NCBI GenBank assembly: GCA_023410025.1
Contig: JAEYQM010000073.1
Span: forward strand, 1-8,914
Source of the DNA: Bacillota bacterium
GTDB lineage: Bacteria > Bacillota_I > Bacilli_A > ML615J-28 > CAG-698
Length of the DNA: 8,914 nt
Direction: 5' to 3'
The notes beneath the pieces are model-generated. The model saw nothing but the letters and a program-made list of their open reading frames with translations, was not told the DNA's origin and did no database searches. This document shows, piece after piece, positions 1 through 7,130 of this stretch. Within the stretch, counting starts at the first letter, position 1. Every line of letters begins with the position of its first letter. The translations under genes and the position numbers were made by a program.

Positions 1-1322
1 ATAAATGTACCAATCATTGGTCCACTTGCAACACCACCAGAGTCAAAGGCAATACCAACAAATATTTTTGGAACAATATATGATAGAATAAAGGCAATTA
101 TATAACCAGGAATTAGATAATGCCACAATTCAAGAGTTGGAATAATTACTCTTAGCACTGATAAGGCAACGGCTACCCCAACACCTAACCCTAAAGATAT
201 AATAACTGATATCCTTTTTACCGAACCACTCGTCACATCTTCAATTTGTCTATTTAATACATAAACAGCAGGTTCAGCAAGAATAATTACAAGTCCTAAA
301 ATAAATCCTACTAAAACCAATAACCAATCTTTATCTAAACTGCTTAATAAAAAGCCAATGTCTTTTCCAGCTTTCATAAAGCCTGCATTTACACCTAGTA
401 AGAATAATACTAAACCAAAGGCAGTATATACCATCCCTTGTAGAACTTTCCCTACATCTCTTTTCTTAAGTTTAAATGAAAAAATCTGAAACACTAAGAA
501 TATTGCAAGTATTGGTGCAAGTGAAATTAATACATCAACAATTTGACTACCTAATAATTCAATAAATGGGCCCATTATAGTATTGTTTTGAAATGGATCA
601 TCTTGAATATCACCACTAAAGTTGCCAGTATTTGCAAATATTCCCATGACTAATACCCCCAGGATTGCTCCAGCTGAAGCAATAGCAACCAGTCCAAAAC
701 TATCATCATTTCCTGATTTACCTTTGCGTTTCATAGATGCAATACCTAAACTTAGGGAAAGAAGGAATGGAACCGCCATGGCTCCGGTAGTTGCACCAGA
801 TGAGTCAAAAGCAATTACTAAAAATTCTTTTGGTGTAAAAAGTGCAAGTATAAATATTATAACATATAAAATAGTAATCAACACATTTAAAGATATATCA
901 AATATCTTTCTAAGTAGCCCCAATGCAATCATTACTGCAAGACCAATTGAAACAGCAATGATTAAAGACCAATTATTTATGGCTCCACTTGTTACATCGC
1001 TTACCTGACCAGCAAGAATATGTAAAGCCGGTTCAGCAATAGAAATAATGAAACCTAAAAATAACCCAACAACACCAACAATAATTACACTATTGGATTT
1101 TGTCAGAAATGAACCCATCATCGACCCTAATGGTGTGACAGAAGTATCAACTCCTATTAAGAATATGGTCATTCCAATTATAATAAAAATTGACCCAATT
1201 AAAAATCTGATTATATCCTTGCTTTCTAATGGTACAATAGCAAAATGGATAAACATTACAAATATTGTAATTGGAAGAACCGATAAAATTACTTCTTTAA
1301 ATTTATCAAGCAAAATTTTCAA
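1..1322 (-). CDS. DUF1538 family membrane protein, two tandem repeats; 3' end cut by window edge
   Basis: Minus-strand reading frame of 440 codons that runs off the left edge, so the C-terminus is missing. The protein is an integral membrane protein built from two homologous halves about 254 residues apart. Half one has the motif I-A-E-P-A around residues 95-99, followed by Q-x-x-D-V-T-S-G (106-113) and A-F-D-S-S-G (171-176). Half two has L-A-E-P-A (348-352), Q-I-E-D-V-T-S-G (359-366) and A-F-D-S-G-G-V-A-S-G-P-M (425-436). These are the hallmarks of the DUF1538 family, whose function is not established. Long hydrophobic segments (for example about 11-30, 39-58, 79-95, 145-162, 264-280, 333-349) alternate with short loops; a charged linker near 196-208 and an acidic loop near 234-246 separate the halves. 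The start is TTG, chosen because AGGAGG lies 8 bases upstream and no ATG precedes the first hydrophobic segment. It has its own promoter and is not part of the gcv operon. A transport or channel role is only inference from the duplicated membrane fold. Confidence 0.88.
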   Translation of the reverse strand, partial: MKILLDKFKEVILSVLPITIFVMFIHFAIVPLESKDIIRFLIGSIFIIIGMTIFLIGVDTSVTPLGSMMGSFLTKSNSVIIVGVVGLFLGFIISIAEPALHILAGQVSDVTSGAINNWSLIIAVSIGLAVMIALGLLRKIFDISLNVLITILYVIIFILALFTPKEFLVIAFDSSGATTGAMAVPFLLSLSLGIASMKRKGKSGNDDSFGLVAIASAGAILGVLVMGIFANTGNFSGDIQDDPFQNNTIMGPFIELLGSQIVDVLISLAPILAIFLVFQIFSFKLKKRDVGKVLQGMVYTAFGLVLFLLGVNAGFMKAGKDIGFLLSSLDKDWLLVLVGFILGLVIILAEPAVYVLNRQIEDVTSGSVKRISVIISLGLGVGVAVALSVLRVIIPTLELWHYLIPGYIIAFILSYIVPKIFVGIAFDSGGVASGPMIGTF

Positions 1323-1330
1323 TAGACACC

Positions 1331-1336
1331 CCTCCT
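1331..1336 (-). promoter_or_regulatory. Shine-Dalgarno AGGAGG that fixes a TTG start
   Basis: A full AGGAGG on the minus strand sits 8 bases before the TTG at 1322-1320. There is no ATG or GTG in the right frame and place, so this site decides the TTG start of the DUF1538 gene. Confidence 0.8.
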
Positions 1337-1359
1337 ATTCTCTTAAAGACTTATTTTTG

Positions 1360-1388
1360 ATTATAACACATAAAAATGTTTTAATCAA
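1360..1388 (-). promoter_or_regulatory. Promoter of the DUF1538 gene
   Basis: On the minus strand, TTGATT (1388-1383), a 17-base spacer and a perfect TATAAT (1365-1360) preceded by TGT form an extended -10, sigma-A type promoter. Predicted transcription start is near 1352, giving a leader of about 30 bases before the TTG start. It lies downstream of the gcv operon terminator, which supports independent transcription. Confidence 0.75.
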
Positions 1389-1445
1389 GTAAATAAATTT
1401 TTAAAAAAACTTAATTGTATTTTCCAATATTTGTTATAATATAAT

Positions 1446-1487
1446 AAAAATAGAGCTACTTTTTAAAGAAAAAGTAGCTCTATTTTT
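1446..1487 (-). terminator. Intrinsic terminator of the gcv operon
   Basis: A perfect 19-bp stem (1446-1464 with 1469-1487) closed by a 4-base loop, with core GAGCTAC/GTAGCTC flanked by A and T runs. On the minus strand it is followed by T-rich sequence, and it starts inside the lpdA stop codon (1488-1486). The flanking A/T runs make it symmetric, so it could stop transcription from either side, but no plus-strand gene ends here. Confidence 0.9.
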
Positions 1488-2796
1488 ATATATCATTTAT
1501 TAAATTAGAAATAATTTCACTTAAAGTGGGATGTGCATGAATTATAGTTTTAATCTCATTAATACTTATTTTTTTAGAAATTAATACAGCCAGTTCATGA
1601 ATTAATGTTGAGGCGTCATATCCTATGATATCTCCACCAACTATTATATCATCAACTACTATTATCTTTACATAGCCATCAGTTTTATCCATTGAACTAG
1701 ACTTTCCATTAGTTTTATATAAGTTCTTAAAAACCTTATATTTTACTTCTCTTTGGTTTAGTTCATACTCAGTACATCCTACTGAACTAACCTCAGGATA
1801 AGTAAATGTACAACTTGGAACATTTTTAAAATCAATGTTGCTTTCTAAACCTAATATTTTATTTAATACGTGGTATCCACTATATGTTGCATAGTGGGCA
1901 AGCATATTTTTACCAATAACATCTCCAATGGCATAAATATTATCTATATTAGTTTTAAAATCATCATCAACACTAATACCATATTCATTAAATTTAATCC
2001 CAACATCCTCAAGACCTAAATTAAATACATTTGGTCTTCTACCAACACAAACCAATATTTTCTCGGATTCAATAATTATATCCTCATTATTTTTATTTAT
2101 AACCAGTTTATTATCAACTTTCTTACAAACACAATTTAGATAAAACTTAATTCCTTCAGCCTTTAAAAAACTAAGTAGGCGGTTACTAATATCTTTATCG
2201 TAATTATTTAAGATTGTATCTTTTGCTTCAATAACAGTTACTTCAACCCCAAAACGATTAAAAATAGAAGCCATTTCAATTCCAATTACTCCCCCACCAA
2301 TAATAGCAAGACTATTAGGTAAAGTTTTTAAATCTAAAATATCAGTTGAAGTTAAAAAATCTTCAAAGTTTTTAATCGTATAGTTATGTGATCCAGTTGC
2401 AATTACAATGTTTTTGGCTTGATAAACTGTTCCATTTACTAAGACACTATCTTTACTTATCAATTTAGCCATTCCATAAATTATTTCAACACCAGCTTTG
2501 TTTAAACAAAAATCAATTCCCTTAACTAAATCACTAACAACTTCTTCTTTTCTTTGATTTAGTTTTAAGAAGTCAAAACTAATAGTACTACTAATACCAT
2601 AATTTTGTGATTTCTTAATTTCTCCTATTAAACTAGAAGCATAATAGTAGGTTTTTGTTGGGATGCAACCCGAGTTTAAACATACTCCACCTAACTTTTC
2701 TTTTTCAATTAAAATTGTTTTTAAATTTGACTTACTAGCTTTAATGGCTAACTCATATCCACCAGGTCCAGCACCAATAATAATTAAATCATTCAT
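1486..2796 (-). CDS. lpdA: Dihydrolipoyl dehydrogenase (glycine cleavage L-protein, E3)
   Basis: FAD enzyme that reoxidises the dihydrolipoyl arm of GcvH with NAD+; it may also serve 2-oxoacid dehydrogenase complexes elsewhere in the genome. Visible features in order: FAD dinucleotide fold G-A-G-P-G-G (8-13), redox-active disulfide C39/C44 in GGVCLNSGCIPTK, NAD-binding G-G-G-V-I-G (167-172) with Glu190 at the end of the second strand, which favours NAD+ over NADP+, G-R-R-P-N (252-256), the second FAD contact A-I-G-D-V (289-293), and the C-terminal catalytic pair H422 and E427 in HPTLSE. At 436 residues it is shorter than the usual 455-475, through short loops and not by loss of a domain; there is no N-terminal lipoyl domain. 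The ATG overlaps the end of gcvPB by 8 bases and only a weak AGAG-like ribosome site is seen, so translational coupling is likely. It is the last gene of the operon. Confidence 0.95.
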   Translation of the reverse strand: MNDLIIIGAGPGGYELAIKASKSNLKTILIEKEKLGGVCLNSGCIPTKTYYYASSLIGEIKKSQNYGISSTISFDFLKLNQRKEEVVSDLVKGIDFCLNKAGVEIIYGMAKLISKDSVLVNGTVYQAKNIVIATGSHNYTIKNFEDFLTSTDILDLKTLPNSLAIIGGGVIGIEMASIFNRFGVEVTVIEAKDTILNNYDKDISNRLLSFLKAEGIKFYLNCVCKKVDNKLVINKNNEDIIIESEKILVCVGRRPNVFNLGLEDVGIKFNEYGISVDDDFKTNIDNIYAIGDVIGKNMLAHYATYSGYHVLNKILGLESNIDFKNVPSCTFTYPEVSSVGCTEYELNQREVKYKVFKNLYKTNGKSSSMDKTDGYVKIIVVDDIIVGGDIIGYDASTLIHELAVLISKKISINEIKTIIHAHPTLSEIISNLINDI

Positions 2797-4228
2797 TTAA
2801 AAAATCTCTATATTTAATAATTGGTTTTCTAGCTGCAGTTGCTTCATCTAATCTTCTAACTGGAGTATTATGTGGTGCTTCTTTTAATAGTTCTGGATTA
2901 GTTTGTGCTTCTTCACTAATTTTTCTCATAACACTAATAAATTCATCAATTGTATCTTTTGACTCAACTTCAGTTGGTTCAATCATTATTGATTGATGGA
3001 ATACAAGTGGAAAGTAAATTGTTGGAGGATGGTATCCATAGTCTAGTAATCTTTTTGCAACATCTAATGTTGAAGCAGCCTCACTCTTTAAACCATCAAA
3101 AACAACTTCATGCATACAATGTGTCTTTATAGGTAATTTGTATAAATCTTCTAAACTTGCTTTTATATAGTTAGCATTAAGAACAGATAATCTTGATACA
3201 TTACCAACATTTTCTTTTCCAAGTGTTAGTAAATAACTATATGCTCTAAGTACTACTAAGAAGTTACCATAAAATCCACTAATGTGGCCAATTGAATCTG
3301 GACTATTATAGAATATATATTTATTATCAACAAATTTTACTTGTGGATTTGGTAAATATTTTACTAAATCTTTTCTTACACCAATTGGTCCACTACCTGG
3401 TCCTCCACCTCCATGAGGGGTTGAGAATGTCTTATGAAGATTTAAATGAAGGATATCAAATCCCATATCTCCAGGACGTGCATATCCAAGTAGGGCATTA
3501 AGGTTAGCTCCATCATAATATAATAATCCACCATTATCATGGATTACTTTTGAAATTTCTAAAATTTCCTCTTCATATAAACCTAAAGTATTAGGATTAG
3601 TTAACATGATACCAGCAATTTCATCACTCATTAATGATTTCAATTCATCTAAATTTACTAGACCTAATTGGTTGGTTTTTACTTCAATTACTTCCATTCC
3701 ACAAACAGTTGCTGTAGCGGGATTTGTTCCATGGGCAGTTATGGGAATAATAACTTTATTACGTTTTGCATCATTTCTTCTAAGATGATACTCCTTCATA
3801 ATCATTAGTCCTGTAAGTTCTCCATGAGCACCAGCAAATCCATTAAATGTAAATTCTTCAAAACCAGTTAATTCACCTAAATATTTGCTTAATTTATAAT
3901 ACACTTCAAGAGAACCTTGAATAGAATCTTCATTTTGATTTGGATGAATATTTAAGAATGATTCATTCTTTACAACTTCATCATTAATCTTAGGATTATA
4001 TTTCATTGTACATGAACCAAGTGGATAAAACCCTTGATCTACACCATAGTTTTTCTTACTTAAGTTTGTAAAGTGACGAACTACATCTAACTCACTAACT
4101 TCAGGTAAAATAGCTTCGTTATTTCTTAAAAGAATATTATCAATTTCATATTCTTTTACTCGATCATTTGGAAGGCTATAACCAATCTTACCATCTTTTG
4201 AAAGTTCAAATATTAATTTATCGTACAT
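2789..4228 (-). CDS. gcvPB: Glycine dehydrogenase (decarboxylating) subunit 2, P-protein beta subunit
   Basis: PLP-carrying subunit of the two-part glycine decarboxylase. With GcvPA it removes CO2 from glycine and passes the aminomethyl group to the lipoyl arm of GcvH. Counting from the chosen ATG, the protein has 479 residues, normal for the family. The PLP-binding lysine is K266 in L-N-L-H-K-T-F-S, followed by the glycine-rich loop P-H-G-G-G-G-P-G-S-G-P. Other family marks are G-F-Y-P-L-G-S-C-T-M-K near 66-76, A-G-A-H-G-E near 132-137, T-A-H-G-T-N-P-A near 164-171, and Y-D-G-A-N-L-N-A near 238-245. An in-frame TTG at 4240 and GTG at 4237 would add four or three residues, but ATG 4228 has a GGTGA site 5 bases upstream and the family normally begins close to this point. 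The gene overlaps gcvPA by 11 bases and lpdA by 8. It ends with TGA, the only TGA stop seen here. Confidence 0.95.
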   Translation of the reverse strand: MYDKLIFELSKDGKIGYSLPNDRVKEYEIDNILLRNNEAILPEVSELDVVRHFTNLSKKNYGVDQGFYPLGSCTMKYNPKINDEVVKNESFLNIHPNQNEDSIQGSLEVYYKLSKYLGELTGFEEFTFNGFAGAHGELTGLMIMKEYHLRRNDAKRNKVIIPITAHGTNPATATVCGMEVIEVKTNQLGLVNLDELKSLMSDEIAGIMLTNPNTLGLYEEEILEISKVIHDNGGLLYYDGANLNALLGYARPGDMGFDILHLNLHKTFSTPHGGGGPGSGPIGVRKDLVKYLPNPQVKFVDNKYIFYNSPDSIGHISGFYGNFLVVLRAYSYLLTLGKENVGNVSRLSVLNANYIKASLEDLYKLPIKTHCMHEVVFDGLKSEAASTLDVAKRLLDYGYHPPTIYFPLVFHQSIMIEPTEVESKDTIDEFISVMRKISEEAQTNPELLKEAPHNTPVRRLDEATAARKPIIKYRDFLNE

Positions 4229-5537
4229 GATATTCACCAACCAATCTTACATATTGATCAATTTCGTCTTTAGTTCTTGCTTCAGTTGCACATATTAATA
4301 GGAAATTATCTTTTATTATTAATCCGGGCATAATACCATTTTCAAGCATATACTTTTCAAATTTCTTTAAATCACCATTAAATTTAAGAACAAATTCTTT
4401 AAAGAAAGGTTCATTATTTACTTTACTAAAATATTTAGTTTTTAATAATTCTTCTTCTAAATAATGACTATTATTATATGCTCTTCTTGCAACTTCTTTA
4501 AGCCCTGTCTTACCTAATAAACTCATATAAATAGTTGCATGCAACGCCATTAAAGATTGATTAGAACAAATATTTGAGTTGGCTTTTTCCCTTCTAATAT
4601 GTTGTTCACGGGCCTGAAGTGTTAAAACAAATCCACGTTTACCATCAACATCCTTTGTCATTCCACAAATTCTACCCGGTAATTTCCTAAGTAATTTATT
4701 TGTAGTTGCAAGATATCCTAAATATGGTCCACCAAAGGATAAGGGAATTCCGAGTGATTGGGCTTCTCCGCAAGCAATATCTGCCCCCCATTCACGTGGC
4801 GATTTTAAAACTGGAAGAGTAGAAGGATCTGAATTCATAATAAAAATTAAGTTGTTTTCCTTTATTACTTCATCAAACTTTTGATAATTTTCAATAATTC
4901 CATAGAAGTTTGGTTGAGCTAGAATAACCGTTCCAACATCTTCACTTAACTTATTTTTGAAATCATTAAAATCTGTTACATAATCTTTTTCCTCAATTTC
5001 AATAATTTCAATTTCCCTAAACTTTGCATATGTCTTAACAACATTAATTATATTAGGGTTCATCGTTTTTGAAATTAGTACCTTATTCTTCTTAGTTTGA
5101 CTTACTGCCATAAACATAGCTTCAGCAGTAGCAGTTGGCCCATCATACATCGAAGCATTAGTTGCATCCATTCCTGTTAATTCACAAATCATACTTTGAT
5201 ATTCAAAGATATATTGTAAAGTACCTTGAGATATTTCTGGTTGATAAGGAGTATAAGATGTAAGGAATTCTTGTCGAGAAGTTATCGCATTAATTACTGA
5301 AAAGTTAATTGTATCATAGCTTCCAGCACCAACAAACGAAACATAATTTTTGTTATTATTAGCCAGTTTTTTAAATTCTTTACGTAGTTCAAGTTCACTT
5401 AAACTACTGGGAATATTTATATCCTTAACAACTAAATTAGGTTTAATTTGATAGAATAAATCCTCAATCCTATTAACACCAATTTTATCAAGCATTACCT
5501 TGATATCTTCTGGAGTATGAGGAAAATATTTAAACAT
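4218..5537 (-). CDS. gcvPA: Glycine dehydrogenase (decarboxylating) subunit 1, P-protein alpha subunit
   Basis: Partner subunit of GcvPB in the split glycine decarboxylase found in Gram-positive bacteria, archaea and some thermophiles. It has the type I PLP-enzyme fold but not the PLP lysine, and completes the active site in the heteromer. Its 439 residues fit the usual 440-450. Family motifs visible: F-V-G-A-G-S-Y-D (68-75), Y-T-P-Y-Q-P-E-I-S-Q-G (95-105), S-M-Y-D-G-P-T-A-T-A-E-A (129-140), S-F-G-G-P-Y-L-G (267-274), P-G-R-I-C-G-M-T (287-294), and a strongly conserved block to N-I-C-S-N-Q (322-327) containing Q-A-R-E-Q-H-I-R-R-E-K-A. The ATG shares one base with the gcvH stop (TAATG), which points to translational coupling and equal production. 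Its 3' end overlaps gcvPB. No missing key segment is seen. Confidence 0.96.
   Translation of the reverse strand: MFKYFPHTPEDIKVMLDKIGVNRIEDLFYQIKPNLVVKDINIPSSLSELELRKEFKKLANNNKNYVSFVGAGSYDTINFSVINAITSRQEFLTSYTPYQPEISQGTLQYIFEYQSMICELTGMDATNASMYDGPTATAEAMFMAVSQTKKNKVLISKTMNPNIINVVKTYAKFREIEIIEIEEKDYVTDFNDFKNKLSEDVGTVILAQPNFYGIIENYQKFDEVIKENNLIFIMNSDPSTLPVLKSPREWGADIACGEAQSLGIPLSFGGPYLGYLATTNKLLRKLPGRICGMTKDVDGKRGFVLTLQAREQHIRREKANSNICSNQSLMALHATIYMSLLGKTGLKEVARRAYNNSHYLEEELLKTKYFSKVNNEPFFKEFVLKFNGDLKKFEKYMLENGIMPGLIIKDNFLLICATEARTKDEIDQYVRLVGEYHVR
4235..4239 (-). promoter_or_regulatory. Ribosome binding site favouring the internal ATG of gcvPB
   Basis: GGTGA on the minus strand, inside the 3' end of gcvPA, matches the GGTGA part of the AGGAGGTGA consensus. 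It stands 5 bases before ATG 4228, whereas the upstream TTG at 4240 has only the weak sequence GATTGG ahead of it. This supports the shorter start. Confidence 0.5.
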
Positions 5538-5914
5538 TATTTACACTCCAATTGATACTCATTATGATCAAGTAGATTATTTAATTCTTGTAAATCTTCA
5601 ACCTTAACCTTAATAATCCAATGAGCAAATGCATCTTCATTTAATAATTCTGGACTAGTTATTAATTCACTGTTCACTTCAATAACTTCACCACTGATAG
5701 GAGATATTAAATCTGATGCAGCCTTTACACTCTCAACAACACCAAATTCTTTATTTTGTTTTACTTTGCTTCCGACTTCACTTGCATCTAAATAAACAAT
5801 GCTTCCCAGTGTGTGTTGAGCATAATCAGTGATACCGATTGTTGCGATATCACCATCTACCTTCACCCATTCGTGACTTTTTGCATACTTTAAATTTTCT
5901 AATACTTTATTCAT
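5537..5914 (-). CDS. gcvH: Glycine cleavage system H-protein (lipoyl carrier)
   Basis: Small soluble carrier that shuttles the aminomethyl group from the P-protein to GcvT, then its reduced lipoyl arm to LpdA. The 125 residues equal the family norm. The lipoylation site is K64 in V-E-S-V-K-A-A-S-D-L, at the tip of the beta-hairpin, with the upstream H-E-W motif (14-16) and G-I-T-D-Y-A-Q (27-33), and downstream S-P-I-S-G-E-V-I-E-V-N typical of the lipoyl fold; W99 (A-H-W-I-I-K-V) is also conserved. It starts 10 bases after gcvT; the AGGAGG lies 6 bases before the ATG and overlaps the gcvT TAG stop (TAGGAGG). The protein must be lipoylated by an enzyme encoded elsewhere. All catalytic partners are its operon neighbours, so a role in glycine cleavage and not only lipoate relay is well supported. 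Confidence 0.97.
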   Translation of the reverse strand: MNKVLENLKYAKSHEWVKVDGDIATIGITDYAQHTLGSIVYLDASEVGSKVKQNKEFGVVESVKAASDLISPISGEVIEVNSELITSPELLNEDAFAHWIIKVKVEDLQELNNLLDHNEYQLECK

Positions 5915-5924
5915 TTTAATCCTC

Positions 5925-6995
5925 CTATTTTATATATTTTTTATTTAAGAATTTTTTATTTCTAACAATAGCAGTAACAAAATTATTTCTAATTTTTATA
6001 CTTACTTCTTTTCCAATATCCCAGTAACCTTCATCAAGCATAGCTAGGGCATATGTTTTATTAATTCCTGGAACCATATATCCCGTTGTAATAAAACCTA
6101 TTAATTTATCATTATCATAGACTTCATAATCACTTCTAGCAATCCCTCTTCCGGTAATTTCAAGTCCAACTATTTTTCTTTTAATACCATTATTCTTAAT
6201 TTCAACTAAGGCAGACTTACCATAAAACTCTTTTTCAAAATCTATTGCAAATGATAAAGTTGCTTCTAGTGGATTGATTTTATCTGATATTTCATGTCCA
6301 TATAAAGGCATATTTGCTTCAAATCTTAATGTATCTCGACAACCCAAACCACACAATGTAACACCCATTGATATAAACTCTTTAAATAGTTTTAGTATAC
6401 TTTGATTATCACCATAAATCTCAAAACCATCTTCACCAGTATATCCACTTCGAGAAACAATAAATTCTTCATTTAATATTCTTAATTTTCTAATATCAAA
6501 CATCTTCATATCATCAATATTAGTTAAGCTTTCTAATATTTGATAAGCTTTAGGCCCTTGAAGAGCTAATAGTCCCATTTCTTCACTTTTATCAACAATA
6601 TTAATATTATAGCCATCAATTTTGCTTACTAACCAGCTATAATCTTTATCTTTGTTTGCTGCATTTACAACAAGCATAATTTCATCTTCTTTAAAACGAT
6701 AACACATAACATCATCTATTATAGTTGCTTCTTCATTTAAAAGTAAACCATAACTCATTCTCATATCAATAGAGGTAATCTTTGATGTAAGCATATAATC
6801 AACAAACTTTAATGCATCAACACCTGTTATAAATATTTCACCCATATGGGAAACATCAAACAAGCCACAGGAATTTCTAACAGCTAGATGTTCATTTACT
6901 AAACCTGAATACTCTACCGGCATTAAATATCCAGCATATTCGACCATTCTAGCGTTATTTAAAATATGTTCATCATAAAGGACTGTCTTTTTCAT
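5925..6995 (-). CDS. gcvT: Aminomethyltransferase (glycine cleavage T-protein)
   Basis: Tetrahydrofolate-dependent enzyme that takes the aminomethyl group from the H-protein, releases ammonia and forms 5,10-methylene-tetrahydrofolate. The 356 residues are close to the usual 360-370. Visible family features: V-S-H-M-G-E (48-53), the catalytic aspartate region T-I-I-D-D-V (91-96; D94 or D95), L-A-L-Q-G-P (144-149), S-R-S-G-Y-T-G-E-D-G-F-E (181-192), and G-L-G-C-R-D-T-L-R-F-E (216-226), where C219 replaces the common alanine. The C-terminal barrel domain holds T-T-G-Y near 303-306 in place of the usual V-T-S-G, and the chain ends in a lysine-rich tail. ATG 6995 is preceded by AGGAGG 4 bases upstream. 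It is the first gene of the operon, behind a clear promoter, and ends in TAG within the gcvH ribosome binding site. Confidence 0.96.
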   Translation of the reverse strand: MKKTVLYDEHILNNARMVEYAGYLMPVEYSGLVNEHLAVRNSCGLFDVSHMGEIFITGVDALKFVDYMLTSKITSIDMRMSYGLLLNEEATIIDDVMCYRFKEDEIMLVVNAANKDKDYSWLVSKIDGYNINIVDKSEEMGLLALQGPKAYQILESLTNIDDMKMFDIRKLRILNEEFIVSRSGYTGEDGFEIYGDNQSILKLFKEFISMGVTLCGLGCRDTLRFEANMPLYGHEISDKINPLEATLSFAIDFEKEFYGKSALVEIKNNGIKRKIVGLEITGRGIARSDYEVYDNDKLIGFITTGYMVPGINKTYALAMLDEGYWDIGKEVSIKIRNNFVTAIVRNKKFLNKKYIK

Positions 6996-7007
6996 TATTC
7001 CTCCTTA

Positions 7008-7022
7008 GCATTAATTTAATGC
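7008..7022 (-). promoter_or_regulatory. Perfect 15-base palindrome in the gcvT leader, possible operator
   Basis: GCATTAA-T-TTAATGC reads the same on both strands apart from its central base. It lies between the predicted transcription start (near 7028) and the ribosome binding site, about +7 to +21. That is a typical place for a repressor site; as RNA it could only form a weak 6-7 bp hairpin. The role is inference, since AT-rich sequence produces such palindromes fairly often. Confidence 0.35.
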
Positions 7023-7034
7023 CTTATATATAAA

Positions 7035-7063
7035 ATTATAACATTTTGATGAGTTTTATTCAA
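7035..7063 (-). promoter_or_regulatory. Promoter of the gcv operon
   Basis: On the minus strand TTGAAT (7063-7058), 17-base spacer, and perfect TATAAT (7040-7035) with TGT just before it. Predicted start near 7028 gives a leader of about 33 bases to gcvT. It lies after the terminator of the lipoprotein gene, so the operon has its own transcript. The leader is too short for a glycine riboswitch. Confidence 0.75.
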
Positions 7064-7085
7064 GAACATTTAAAAGAAAACTTAT

Positions 7086-7126
7086 TATAAATAAAAACTT
7101 CTAGGACATAAATCTTAGAAGTTTAT
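7086..7126 (-). terminator. Intrinsic terminator of the lipoprotein gene
   Basis: AAACTTCTA (7124-7116 on the minus strand) pairs with TAGAAGTTT (7103-7095), with two further base pairs inside after one C-A mismatch and a 6-base loop. A T-rich run follows on the minus strand. It begins a few bases after the lipoprotein stop codon (7133-7131). Confidence 0.8.
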
Positions 7127-7130
7127 ACAT

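Noticed and set aside
622..1392. Two plus-strand open frames of 128 and 114 codons (622-1008, 1048-1392)
   Set aside because: They lie antisense to the DUF1538 gene, whose two motif sets and promoter are clear. Their translations are rich in Ile, Thr, Asn and Pro, as expected from the complement of a hydrophobic AT-rich gene, and no ribosome binding site is evident.
2950..3788. Plus-strand open frames of 60-69 codons inside gcvPB
   Set aside because: Antisense shadows of a conserved gene, with no ribosome binding site or family resemblance.
4229..4240. TTG or GTG start of gcvPB, giving four or three extra residues
   Set aside because: ATG 4228 has the better ribosome site (GGTGA, 5 bases away) and begins where the family usually begins. 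The longer form cannot be fully excluded.
6996..7130. Glycine riboswitch in front of gcvT
   Set aside because: Looked for because it is common at this operon. There is no G-rich aptamer core, and the promoter and upstream terminator leave too little space.
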